Below, piece by piece: positions 1 to 5,651 of a stretch of 5,651 bases of DNA. The notes under the pieces were generated by a model. That model did not search any database. It was not told the origin of the DNA and was given only the letters and a program-made list of their open reading frames with translations. Numbering within the stretch: position 1 is the stretch's first letter; each line of letters starts with the position of its first letter. The DNA lies in the NCBI GenBank assembly GCA_030605895.1, contig JAUWHL010000027.1, positions 1 through 5,651 on the forward strand. Reading direction: 5' to 3'. A program made the position numbers and the translations under genes. This stretch comes from Promethearchaeota archaeon (GTDB lineage: Archaea > Asgardarchaeota > Lokiarchaeia > Sigyniarchaeales > SOKP01).

Positions 1-234
1 AAATAAATAATTAAAAAATTCTAGGGTTATTTAATCTGATTTTCTTAAAATTAGATTTATTATAAACTAATATAATTTATCCATCCAGTACAATTTTGAT
101 AAAAAGCTCAATATTTTTAACGAAATATAGCAATAGGAGAATTGACAATTGGTTTAAAAAATAGATAATCTTTTATAGACTTTCAAGCCTTATTACTACT
201 CAGCAAAAAAATTTTTTAATTTGATAATTGATTA

Positions 235-242
235 TTTAAATA
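235..242 (+). promoter_or_regulatory. TATA-like box upstream of the membrane protein gene
   Basis: The octamer TTTAAATA lies about 35 bases before the ATG at 277. An archaeal TATA box placed here would start transcription near base 264 and give a leader of roughly a dozen bases. No Shine-Dalgarno-like sequence precedes the ATG (the bases before it read AAAAAAGCTCTA), which fits a short-leader or leaderless mRNA. The surrounding DNA is so AT-rich that such octamers are expected by chance, so this is a positional candidate only. The rest of 1-276 shows no gene; a small perfect palindrome, AATTGACAATT, sits at 140-150. Confidence 0.35.
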
Positions 243-276
243 TTAGTAACTCATAAGTAAATAGAAAAAAGCTCTA

Positions 277-1923
277 ATGAGAAAAAATAGCATTATAATC
301 GTATTTGTATTTTTGTTTTTAAGTATTATATTTGTTAGTTTCTTGGATTTTTATCCTTATCATGTTAATCTTCACAATAATCCATCTAATATTGAAATAG
401 AAAACAAAAATTGCATTTATCCTAAATTTTTTAAGAACTCCGACTTAGAACTTAACGAAGGAAATATTACACAATTCAAACTTATCTCTATTTCAAACAT
501 CGAAGGTGAATTGGAACGAGATCCATACTTTATATCTTTTATCGGCATTAATCTATCAATAAGTTTTAACCTTTTTGATGTAAATTATAGTTATAGTAAA
601 ATATTAGATGAAAAAAATCAAGCAAAAATAAAAACATATTATAGGAAGTTTGGTTTAATTCAAACAAATAGATTAAAAAATTTTATAACATTTGATAACA
701 AATCACAATCTTTTCAAGGAATTATCGAAACATCTGTTTTACTTGCTCCTGGGGACTATTATATTGATATCAGTGTGAATTTAGGTGATTATGTAATTAA
801 TCCTTATCGTTTATATATAACACTTTTAGACAGGTTCAATTTAGATATCTCAATTAGTAAACCTAATCAAATCATTGTTGGAGAAAAATTAGTAATTTCA
901 GTTCATGTAGGGTATAACTATAAATCTACATTTAATCATTTAAAAGGTGTTCTGATAAATATAAAAATATATTTTAATAATAAATCTTCTATCTCTAATT
1001 TTTACAGAAGATCTGATGAAAATGGTGGTATAACGATATATTTTACAATTCCATTAAATACTATAGATATATCTTTTAATATAACTACTTCTGAAGCGTA
1101 TAATTATAAAAGTGGAACATTAATAGATGATACTATAAAAGTGATTACTCTTAGAGAAGTTATAATTAATTTATTTTTTTACTTTGGATTAGTAATTCTC
1201 TCTATTGGAGTAATAATAATAATTTCTTATAAACTTATATTTAAGAAAAAAAGGGAAGAAAAAAGATTTTTGAGCGAATTTATGCTCTATTTTGAAGAAA
1301 TGTTAAAATTGGAGCATCTATTCATATTTCATAAGATTTCTAGAAATATTCTATTGAACAAGTCATATCTTTCTAAAATTGTTAATTCTAAAATACTAAA
1401 TGATTTCAAATCTTTTATTTTTTCATCAGATAATTTTGTTAATTCTCAAAATTCATTAAAAGAAATTAGTTACAATAATAAAATACTATTAAGAGTTGAA
1501 GGAAAATTTGTAATCATTGGTATAATATTAAAAGACAAAACATCGGATTTTTTTAAAGAGAAATTATATGAATTTCTTGATTATATTGAGACACTTTATA
1601 GAAGTGAATTTACAAGCAGTAATATTAACTCGCATTCTTTTAAAGAAATTGAAAATATTTTTGAGGATAAACTAAATATCTCAATTAATTCGCCACACAG
1701 TATTAAAATGGGCAAATTTAATGCATCGTTATTAACAAAATCCTATTCTATAAACATATATAACCTTATAAATGAGATGGTTAAAGAAACAAAAAAGAAC
1801 TCTTTTTATTTATCAGAAATTTTCTCAAAATTTTCTAAACAAAGAAGAAAAGGAATTGTAGAATTCTTGAAGGGGATCACAGAGTTGAGAGACACATGTA
1901 CGATTATACCAAATAAAAGTTAA
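277..1923 (+). CDS. Two-helix membrane protein: beta-rich ectodomain plus cytoplasmic longin-like domain
   Basis: The 548-residue product starts with a hydrophobic segment (about residues 5-23) that could be a signal anchor. Residues 24-294 form a polar, strand-rich region with six N-x-S/T sequons (N63, N92, N103, N141, N235, N268). Its second half, about 188-290, has the alternating pattern of an Ig- or macroglobulin-like sandwich. A second membrane helix spans about 295-322 and is followed by a basic stop-transfer run (KKKREEKR). Residues 345-470 then show strand-strand-helix-three strands-helix-helix order, the layout of longin/roadblock-like domains common in Asgard proteins. The last 60 residues are mostly helical and resemble a degenerate winged helix. 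Inferred topology: both termini inside, beta domain outside. The function is unknown; a surface sensor or adhesin coupled to an internal trafficking-type domain is possible. The start at 277 is chosen because the hydrophobic anchor begins right after it. The longin call is from pattern recognition only. Confidence 0.85.
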   Translation: MRKNSIIIVFVFLFLSIIFVSFLDFYPYHVNLHNNPSNIEIENKNCIYPKFFKNSDLELNEGNITQFKLISISNIEGELERDPYFISFIGINLSISFNLFDVNYSYSKILDEKNQAKIKTYYRKFGLIQTNRLKNFITFDNKSQSFQGIIETSVLLAPGDYYIDISVNLGDYVINPYRLYITLLDRFNLDISISKPNQIIVGEKLVISVHVGYNYKSTFNHLKGVLINIKIYFNNKSSISNFYRRSDENGGITIYFTIPLNTIDISFNITTSEAYNYKSGTLIDDTIKVITLREVIINLFFYFGLVILSIGVIIIISYKLIFKKKREEKRFLSEFMLYFEEMLKLEHLFIFHKISRNILLNKSYLSKIVNSKILNDFKSFIFSSDNFVNSQNSLKEISYNNKILLRVEGKFVIIGIILKDKTSDFFKEKLYEFLDYIETLYRSEFTSSNINSHSFKEIENIFEDKLNISINSPHSIKMGKFNASLLTKSYSINIYNLINEMVKETKKNSFYLSEIFSKFSKQRRKGIVEFLKGITELRDTCTIIPNKS

Positions 1924-1943
1924 TAACAATTTATCTAAACTGG

Positions 1944-1972
1944 AAGCTTAGCTTTGATTAAAGGTTTATCAA
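1944..1972. repeat. Two small adjoining inverted repeats between genes
   Basis: AAGCTTAGCTT (1944-1954) is a perfect odd-centred palindrome. It shares its last base with an imperfect one, TTGATTAAAGGTTTATCAA (1954-1972), whose arms pair apart from one bulged T. They lie 21 bases after the membrane protein stop and about 30 before the truncated nucleotidyltransferase ATG. They could be an operator, part of a terminator, or chance in AT-rich DNA. No long T-run follows on the plus strand, so a classical hairpin terminator is not supported. Confidence 0.3.
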
Positions 1973-2002
1973 ATTAAATAAAATTGAGCTGATAATGAGA
2001 AT

Positions 2003-2233
2003 ATGAAATTGATTCGACCTATAGCTGGAACGGGGAGTAGATTAAAGCCATTTACATTAAGTAAACCAAAAGCATTTTTAACAGTTGCAGGAAAAACTGT
2101 TTTAGATCATATTCTAATTAAATTCACTAATACATTTGATTCAGATACAGAATTAATTCTAATAGTAGGTTATAAGAAAAAACAAATGATAAATCTAAAT
2201 TTTACTAATATTTTAAAAAATTCTAATAATTAA
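2003..2233 (+). pseudogene. Truncated N-terminal copy of sugar-phosphate nucleotidyltransferase
   Basis: This 76-residue frame matches the first 61 residues of the intact gene that begins 28 bases after its stop: 51 of 61 residues are identical. It keeps the nucleotide-binding signature (G9-x-G11-x-R13-L14-x-P16-F-T) and the catalytic-type lysine in KPKA (K23). Homology stops at Q61, and the last 15 residues are Asn-rich and end at a TAA. The Mg-binding aspartates, sugar-binding region and beta-helix are all missing, so it cannot be an active enzyme by itself. Over 61 codons I count 22 synonymous and 10 replacement differences from the neighbour. This points to an old paralogue kept by selection and broken later, not a fresh partial duplication. 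The tail (L65 to S74, about bases 2195-2224) loosely resembles residues 334-342 of the intact enzyme, which would fit an internal deletion, but the match is short and AT-rich. It might still be expressed as a small Rossmann-half protein. Confidence 0.75.
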
Positions 2234-2260
2234 GTTAATTAAACTTAAAATCTCTCAATA

Positions 2261-3361
2261 ATGAAAATTATTGCACCAATTGCGGGAATAGGGTCTCGAT
2301 TAAGGCCGTTTACATTAAGTAAGCCCAAAGCATTTATCAAGGTTGCTGGTAAAACAGTCTTAGATCATATATTAGATAAATTTACCAATACATTTGATCC
2401 TGATACTGAGTTAATTCTCGTTGTTGGTTATAAAAAAAGACAGATTATGGAATATATAAAGGAGAATTATTGTGATAAATTCTTACTATCGTTCGTGGAA
2501 CAAATCCCTAGAGGATATAAGGATAATGTACCATATTATTGGGGACTTGGAGAAGCAGTATACTTAGCAAATGAAAGATTTGAAAAGAAAGAAATAAAAA
2601 CTAAAGAAGAAGATAAGCGAGATGGATGTTTAATTTTCTTAAGTGATATGATTTCAATTGATGAATATTCTTATCTAATGTATCGTTATTATGATACTGA
2701 TGTAGATGGAATAATAACAGTCATGGAAGTGCCTGAAGAGGATGCTAGCTCATATGGTGTTGTAGTGGTGGATGATAATAATCTTATTCAGAAATTAGTT
2801 GAAAAACCAAAAGAATTTGTTTCAAACTTAGCTATTGCTGGGGGTTTATACGTATTTTCTAATGAAGCCACATTCGCATTATTTAATCATCTTAAGAGAT
2901 ATTTAGATCAAAGAACAGAGGGTTCTGGAGAAGTCTACATGACTGAAAGCTTACAAGATCTCGTAAATGATGGGTTCAAGATCGCTGCTGTTGTTCATAA
3001 ACAAGGAATTGTTGATTTTGGAAGACCCTCTGAATTATTAAAGGGGAATCGCTTTCTATTGGAAACACATTCTGTAAAGAGAGAAGATTTTCAGAGTTTA
3101 AATATTACTGTAGAGAAATCGTACTTAAAAAATCCTGTGTTTATTGGAAAAAATACAAAAATAACAAACTCTGTTATAGGACCATTTATTTCTATAGGTG
3201 ATGATTCATATATTGAGAATTGTATTTTAGAAAACAGTGTTATTGAATCAAGAGCTCATCTTAATAATATTATATCAAAAAATTCAATTATTGGTAGTGA
3301 TGTGAAAGTTGATAATATTAGTAAAGATAATTTGATTATTGGAGATAAAAGCATATATTAA
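2261..3361 (+). CDS. Sugar-phosphate nucleotidyltransferase with C-terminal beta-helix
   Basis: The product should transfer a nucleotide from an NTP to a sugar-1-phosphate, giving an NDP-sugar and pyrophosphate for glycan or glycolipid synthesis in the cytoplasm. Residues 1-270 form the GT-A-like NTP transferase domain. They carry the G9-x-G11-x-R13-L14 loop, K23 in SKPKA, the FVEQ strand (78-81), the GLGEAV loop (95-100), FLSDM with the expected Mg-binding D129, EKP (181-183), the AGGLYVF strand (193-199) and VDFG with a second acidic residue, D252. Residues about 290-366 contain imperfect hexapeptide repeats (NPVFIG, NSVIGP, NCILEN, NSVIES, NSIIGS), a short left-handed beta-helix as in GlmU- and COG1208-type enzymes. 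No acyl- or acetyltransferase site is evident. LSD replaces the more usual LGD, and E98 stands where many relatives have His. Which sugar and nucleotide are used cannot be read from the sequence. The start is supported by alignment with the truncated copy upstream. No Shine-Dalgarno sequence is visible. Confidence 0.93.
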   Translation: MKIIAPIAGIGSRLRPFTLSKPKAFIKVAGKTVLDHILDKFTNTFDPDTELILVVGYKKRQIMEYIKENYCDKFLLSFVEQIPRGYKDNVPYYWGLGEAVYLANERFEKKEIKTKEEDKRDGCLIFLSDMISIDEYSYLMYRYYDTDVDGIITVMEVPEEDASSYGVVVVDDNNLIQKLVEKPKEFVSNLAIAGGLYVFSNEATFALFNHLKRYLDQRTEGSGEVYMTESLQDLVNDGFKIAAVVHKQGIVDFGRPSELLKGNRFLLETHSVKREDFQSLNITVEKSYLKNPVFIGKNTKITNSVIGPFISIGDDSYIENCILENSVIESRAHLNNIISKNSIIGSDVKVDNISKDNLIIGDKSIY

Positions 3362-3381
3362 TTATTTTTATGTGTTTTTTT
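3362..3381 (+). terminator. T-rich transcription end after the nucleotidyltransferase
   Basis: Directly after the stop codon come a T5 run (3365-3369) and a T7 run (3375-3381) on the coding strand, with no hairpin. Archaeal RNA polymerase commonly terminates at such T-runs. A separate TATA-like box before the next gene supports a transcript boundary here. T-runs are frequent in this genome, so the call is tentative. Confidence 0.4.
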
Positions 3382-3486
3382 GTATTAGAACTTGAAAAAA
3401 GTGAGTTATAACTTCTAAATAATATAGTTAAATATTAATTATAGAAATATTAAAATACTACATAGTAATTACAAGAAATTGAATAA

Positions 3487-3496
3487 TTTAAAAATA
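3487..3496 (+). promoter_or_regulatory. TATA-like box upstream of the GIFT-like protein gene
   Basis: TTTAAAAATA is preceded by a purine-rich stretch (3473-3483) that could act as a BRE. The box centre is about 30 bases before the ATG at 3522, so transcription would begin only a few bases before the start codon, giving a nearly leaderless mRNA. The lack of any good Shine-Dalgarno match before this ATG agrees. Together with the T-runs at 3365-3381 it suggests that the gene is transcribed independently of the nucleotidyltransferase. Confidence 0.4.
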
Positions 3497-3521
3497 AAAA
3501 ATCGTCTTTTAATGATAAATA

Positions 3522-4907
3522 ATGCCATATCATATTGCTTTTGATATTTCTCATAAACCAAGGGGCAAGATTGATGAAAATTTCACTGAACTTCGAGATT
3601 ATTTAAATTCAAATGATTTTATGTGCTATAATTTTTTGGAAGTACCAATTACAGAAGAATCCTTAACACCATATGATATTCTTGTTTTTGTATGCCCTGA
3701 TTTTGCCAGAATCTCCTCCCTTGAAATTAGAGCAATAGTAAACTGGGTTAAAAATTCCGGTGGAGGTTTACTGTTATTATCTCATGCTGGCGGAGACAGG
3801 GGACGTGGGAGTAATCTATCTGAAATCTCGGATCAATTTGGAATTGCTTTTGAAAATGATCAGGTTTTAGATGAGAGGTTAAACTTAGGATTAGAGAATA
3901 TTCCTTTAATTTCTTCTTTTAATATACCACATCCTATAACTGCAGGGATAGGCTCATTATGTTATAGATCAGGTTCTTCTCTTTCTGTTATTGGAAGCGG
4001 TGCTTTTTCATTAGCAGATTCAAATGAAACTTCAGAACCATTCTCTTGTCCTCTTATCTGTGTCTCAGAGACTGAGAAAGGAAGAGTTTGTTGTATTGGG
4101 AGTTATGAAATGTTTAGAGATAAAATAGGAGGAGGATTTCAATGCAAAGACAACCCACAATTAGGATTGAATATTTTTCAATGGCTTCTTTCTGATTATC
4201 GAATAGAATTAAGAGCAAACGCTGATATACCAATACCTGCTACGCAAGTCCCTTTTGATTCGTCCAAAATATCAGTAGAACAAGACATAGCCCCATCTAT
4301 TATCCCCACAGATAAAAGATCAATAGCTATTGATTTTTCAATGAAAATTTCTAAAAAAAGTGAATTAGTAGAGTTATTAAAAATATTTCAAAATCAAATT
4401 AACGCAATAAAATCTACGATTGACATATTAGTAGAAAAAGTAGTGGGAACGGATACAGATGTTTTTGAGCTTGAAACTTCAGAAACTATTCAAAGCTCTG
4501 ATGATTCTCAAAAATTACAATCAACAGAAAAGGAAGAAAAAAATTCTTCTCAGGAAGCTGATAAAGTAAAAAAGCATATTTTTGAAGATTTAGAAGATAC
4601 TACGTTGACGGCTTTACCAACAAAACCAAAAAGCTTAGAAAAGGATGAAATTGACTCAGAAAAAACTTTAAAACCACCCCCTAAACTTAAAACGAAGGAT
4701 AAAACTAAAAATGAATTAAAAGATGAAAAAGAAGGTTTAGAAACAAAATTAACTTCTGTTCAGGATTTATTAAAATTCATTGATAAAAAACACACTTCAG
4801 GAAAATTGAATGATACTGAATACGTTAAACGTTCAAAAAAACTTCAAAGTGATTTAAAGAAGACAAAGAAAAGAATTGATATTCTTTCAAAACTTTTACA
4901 AAAATAA
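3522..4907 (+). CDS. GIFT/DUF4350-like (IFT52-like) domain protein with coiled-coil tail
   Basis: The 461-residue product has no signal peptide or membrane helix and is predicted to be cytoplasmic. Residues 1-230 form an alpha/beta domain of the class I glutamine amidotransferase-like fold. It starts with strand IAFDIS, then a helix (20-30), the strand DILVFVCPD (52-60), the helix-strand WVKNSGGGLLLLS (75-87), a glycine-rich loop AGGDRGRGSN (89-98), FGIAFENDQV (106-115), and near its end GRVCCIGSYEMF (187-198) and NIFQWLL (217-223). This order and these motifs recall the N-terminal GIFT domain shared by eukaryotic IFT52 and bacterial GldG, related to DUF4350. No amidotransferase Cys-His-Glu triad is evident, so it is probably a binding domain. 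Residues 267-308 contain a helix, 310-395 are charged and low-complexity, and 397-461 form a Lys/Glu-rich helical hairpin around SGKLNDTEY. The function is unknown; scaffolding or sugar/ligand binding are options. The IFT52 comparison is from memory of the family, not a search. Confidence 0.85.
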   Translation: MPYHIAFDISHKPRGKIDENFTELRDYLNSNDFMCYNFLEVPITEESLTPYDILVFVCPDFARISSLEIRAIVNWVKNSGGGLLLLSHAGGDRGRGSNLSEISDQFGIAFENDQVLDERLNLGLENIPLISSFNIPHPITAGIGSLCYRSGSSLSVIGSGAFSLADSNETSEPFSCPLICVSETEKGRVCCIGSYEMFRDKIGGGFQCKDNPQLGLNIFQWLLSDYRIELRANADIPIPATQVPFDSSKISVEQDIAPSIIPTDKRSIAIDFSMKISKKSELVELLKIFQNQINAIKSTIDILVEKVVGTDTDVFELETSETIQSSDDSQKLQSTEKEEKNSSQEADKVKKHIFEDLEDTTLTALPTKPKSLEKDEIDSEKTLKPPPKLKTKDKTKNELKDEKEGLETKLTSVQDLLKFIDKKHTSGKLNDTEYVKRSKKLQSDLKKTKKRIDILSKLLQK

Positions 4908-4944
4908 AAGAGATAAAAAATCTATAAATTTAACTTCATTATCT

Positions 4945-4960
4945 AACTTGAATTTAAGTT
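4945..4960. terminator. Possible shared terminator region between convergent genes
   Basis: AACTT-GAATTT-AAGTT is an inverted repeat with 5-base arms and a 6-base loop, lying between the convergent ends at 4907 and 5001. Read on the minus strand, it is followed about 25 bases later by a T6 run (complement of 4915-4920) and further T-rich sequence. This could end the regulator transcript just inside the neighbouring gene's 3' flank. The stem is weak, being nearly all A-T pairs, and the T-run may matter more than the hairpin. Confidence 0.25.
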
Positions 4961-5000
4961 GATTCTGATGATTCACAATTAATATGTATTTTGAAGAGTA

Positions 5001-5420
5001 TTATTTTATCACATCAGTAATAAAGCAAGTTTCCACGATCTTTACTCCTTTTATCTGAGAAATCTTTTCTTCAATTAATGGATTAAATTGTTCGATAGAA
5101 GGTATCTCAACTTTCATAAATAGTCCACAATCACCTGAAAGCCTCCAAATATTAGTAATTTCTTCAATTTCTAATAACTCTTTTAAAATTCTCTTAATCT
5201 CTTTGAAATCAGGTTCAACTTTTACAGTAGCTCTCGTACGTGGCTTATTATCAATATTAAAATCTATTGTAAATCTTTTAATAATTCCCTCTTCTGTTAA
5301 TTTTTTAACTCTTCTTCTTATAGTTGCCTCAGTTTTCCCAACATTTTGAGAAATATCATTAAATGACATCCTGCTATTTTCTTTTAATAATTCCAATATT
5401 TTAAGATCGACAATATCCAT
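5001..5420 (-). CDS. Lrp/AsnC-family transcriptional regulator
   Basis: The 139-residue product has the two-domain Lrp/AsnC layout. Residues 1-55 are the winged helix-turn-helix: DLKILELL opens the first helix, SFNDISQNVG forms helix two and the turn, TEATIRRRVKKL (30-41) is the DNA-recognition helix, and EEGIIKRFTI is the wing. Residues 63-137 are the RAM effector and oligomerisation domain, with strands at 63-69 and 99-105 and the SGD turn (95-97) typical of the ligand site. The length is at the short end of the usual 140-160 residues. Such proteins form dimers to octamers and respond to amino acids or related metabolites; the ligand here cannot be read. It is transcribed towards the GIFT-like gene, so it need not control it. 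Autoregulation is common in the family. The ATG at 5420 is well placed, as MDIVDLKIL matches the usual N-terminus and a ribosome-binding site precedes it. Confidence 0.95.
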   Translation of the reverse strand: MDIVDLKILELLKENSRMSFNDISQNVGKTEATIRRRVKKLTEEGIIKRFTIDFNIDNKPRTRATVKVEPDFKEIKRILKELLEIEEITNIWRLSGDCGLFMKVEIPSIEQFNPLIEEKISQIKGVKIVETCFITDVIK

Positions 5421-5422
5421 AA

Positions 5423-5428
5423 GATCAC
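5423..5428 (-). promoter_or_regulatory. Shine-Dalgarno-like GTGATC before the Lrp/AsnC gene
   Basis: On the minus strand GTGATC ends two bases before the ATG at 5420. It matches the last six bases of the archaeal consensus GGAGGTGATC, the complement of the 16S rRNA 3' end, and the position is right if the full pairing register is kept. It is the only convincing ribosome-binding site in the window and supports this start codon. Confidence 0.5.
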
Positions 5429-5448
5429 AAATTGTTTTTTTTTATTCT

Positions 5449-5462
5449 TTTTAAAAAATATA
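5449..5462 (-). promoter_or_regulatory. TATA-like promoter candidate for the Lrp/AsnC gene
   Basis: On the minus strand this reads TATATTTTTTAAAA, about 30-40 bases before the start codon at 5420. Transcription would begin near 5430, leaving a leader that includes the GTGATC site. A run of nine A residues (minus strand, 5435-5443) lies between box and gene. The AT-rich background makes exact placement uncertain. Confidence 0.35.
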
Positions 5463-5464
5463 TT

Positions 5465-5651
5465 TTCTTAATTATTAAATATGCCTAATCATTTATCAAT
5501 TTTTTTTTAATTAAAACTACAATTTTATTCTTTTTCTGCAAAATTTTGTATATAATTTTATAACCTATGTCTAAAATTTAGTATAATGATTTATGTATCT
5601 ATTAATATGTAATTATTATTTTTCTTTTTTCAATAATAATATAAGACTATC
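5465..5651. other. AT-rich flank without a recognisable gene
   Basis: This stretch is very AT-rich, with a T9 run at 5500-5508 and many stop codons in all frames. I see no tRNA, no open frame of useful length and no repeat array. It may contain upstream control sites of the Lrp/AsnC gene or of a gene beyond the window edge. Confidence 0.6.

Noticed and set aside
142..168. Small frame starting TTG after AGGAGA at 135-140
   Set aside because: The AGGAGA looks like a ribosome-binding site, but the frame stops after eight codons.
1994..2005. Alternative ATG at 1994 just before the truncated nucleotidyltransferase
   Set aside because: It reads ATG AGA ATA TGA and stops at once; the ATG at 2003 aligns with the intact copy's start.
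3421..3480. AATATTA-type words between the nucleotidyltransferase and the GIFT-like gene as a repeat array
   Set aside because: The spacing is irregular and the words are too short and AT-only to distinguish from background; no CRISPR-like units occur in the window.
3522..4211. Active class I glutamine amidotransferase or protease
   Set aside because: The fold pattern fits, but no Cys nucleophile elbow with matching His and Glu can be placed; C58 lies in VCPD, not in a G-x-C-x-G elbow.
4966..4971. TGATGA resembling a C box of a C/D guide RNA
   Set aside because: The preceding base is C rather than a purine, and no D box (CTGA) lies at a suitable distance on the same strand.
4497..4974. Short direct repeat TCTGATGATTC inside the GIFT-like gene (about 4497) and after it (about 4964)
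   Set aside because: Eleven bases, two copies, one of them coding for Asp and Ser residues in a low-complexity region; chance is sufficient.

Overview
The window is strongly AT-rich and Lys/Asn/Ile-rich in its proteins. It holds four intact protein genes and one broken gene copy, with short intergenic gaps. Several signs point to an archaeon, most likely an Asgard (Lokiarchaeia-like) genome. These are a stand-alone Lrp/AsnC regulator of the short archaeal type, TATA-like boxes placed for leaderless or short-leader transcripts, T-run rather than hairpin terminators, and two proteins with eukaryote-like folds: a probable longin-like cytoplasmic domain and a GIFT/IFT52-like domain. The assignment rests on protein character only, because no rRNA or other phylogenetic marker is present.

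Layout from left to right. Bases 1-276 are AT-rich non-coding DNA ending in a TATA-like box. Bases 277-1923 (+) encode a two-helix membrane protein with a beta-rich outer domain and a cytoplasmic domain resembling the Asgard longin-like fold. Bases 1924-2002 contain small inverted repeats. Bases 2003-2233 (+) are an N-terminal fragment of a sugar-phosphate nucleotidyltransferase. The intact nucleotidyltransferase follows at 2261-3361 (+), with a nucleotide-binding domain and a C-terminal left-handed beta-helix. After a 160-base gap with a T-run and a new TATA-like box, 3522-4907 (+) encodes a 461-residue protein with an N-terminal GIFT/DUF4350-like domain, a charged linker and a C-terminal coiled-coil hairpin. 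Convergent to it, 5001-5420 (-) encodes an Lrp/AsnC regulator. The remaining 231 bases carry that gene's ribosome-binding site and promoter candidates and no other gene I can see.

The genes do not form an obvious single pathway. The nucleotidyltransferase should make an activated sugar for surface glycans or lipids, and the membrane protein next to it has six N-glycosylation sequons in its predicted outer part, which is a loose thematic link only. The two most interesting points are the IFT52-like architecture of the 3522-4907 product and the truncated nucleotidyltransferase copy. That copy differs from its neighbour at 22 synonymous but only 10 amino-acid-changing codons over 61 codons, so it was under protein-level selection for most of its history.
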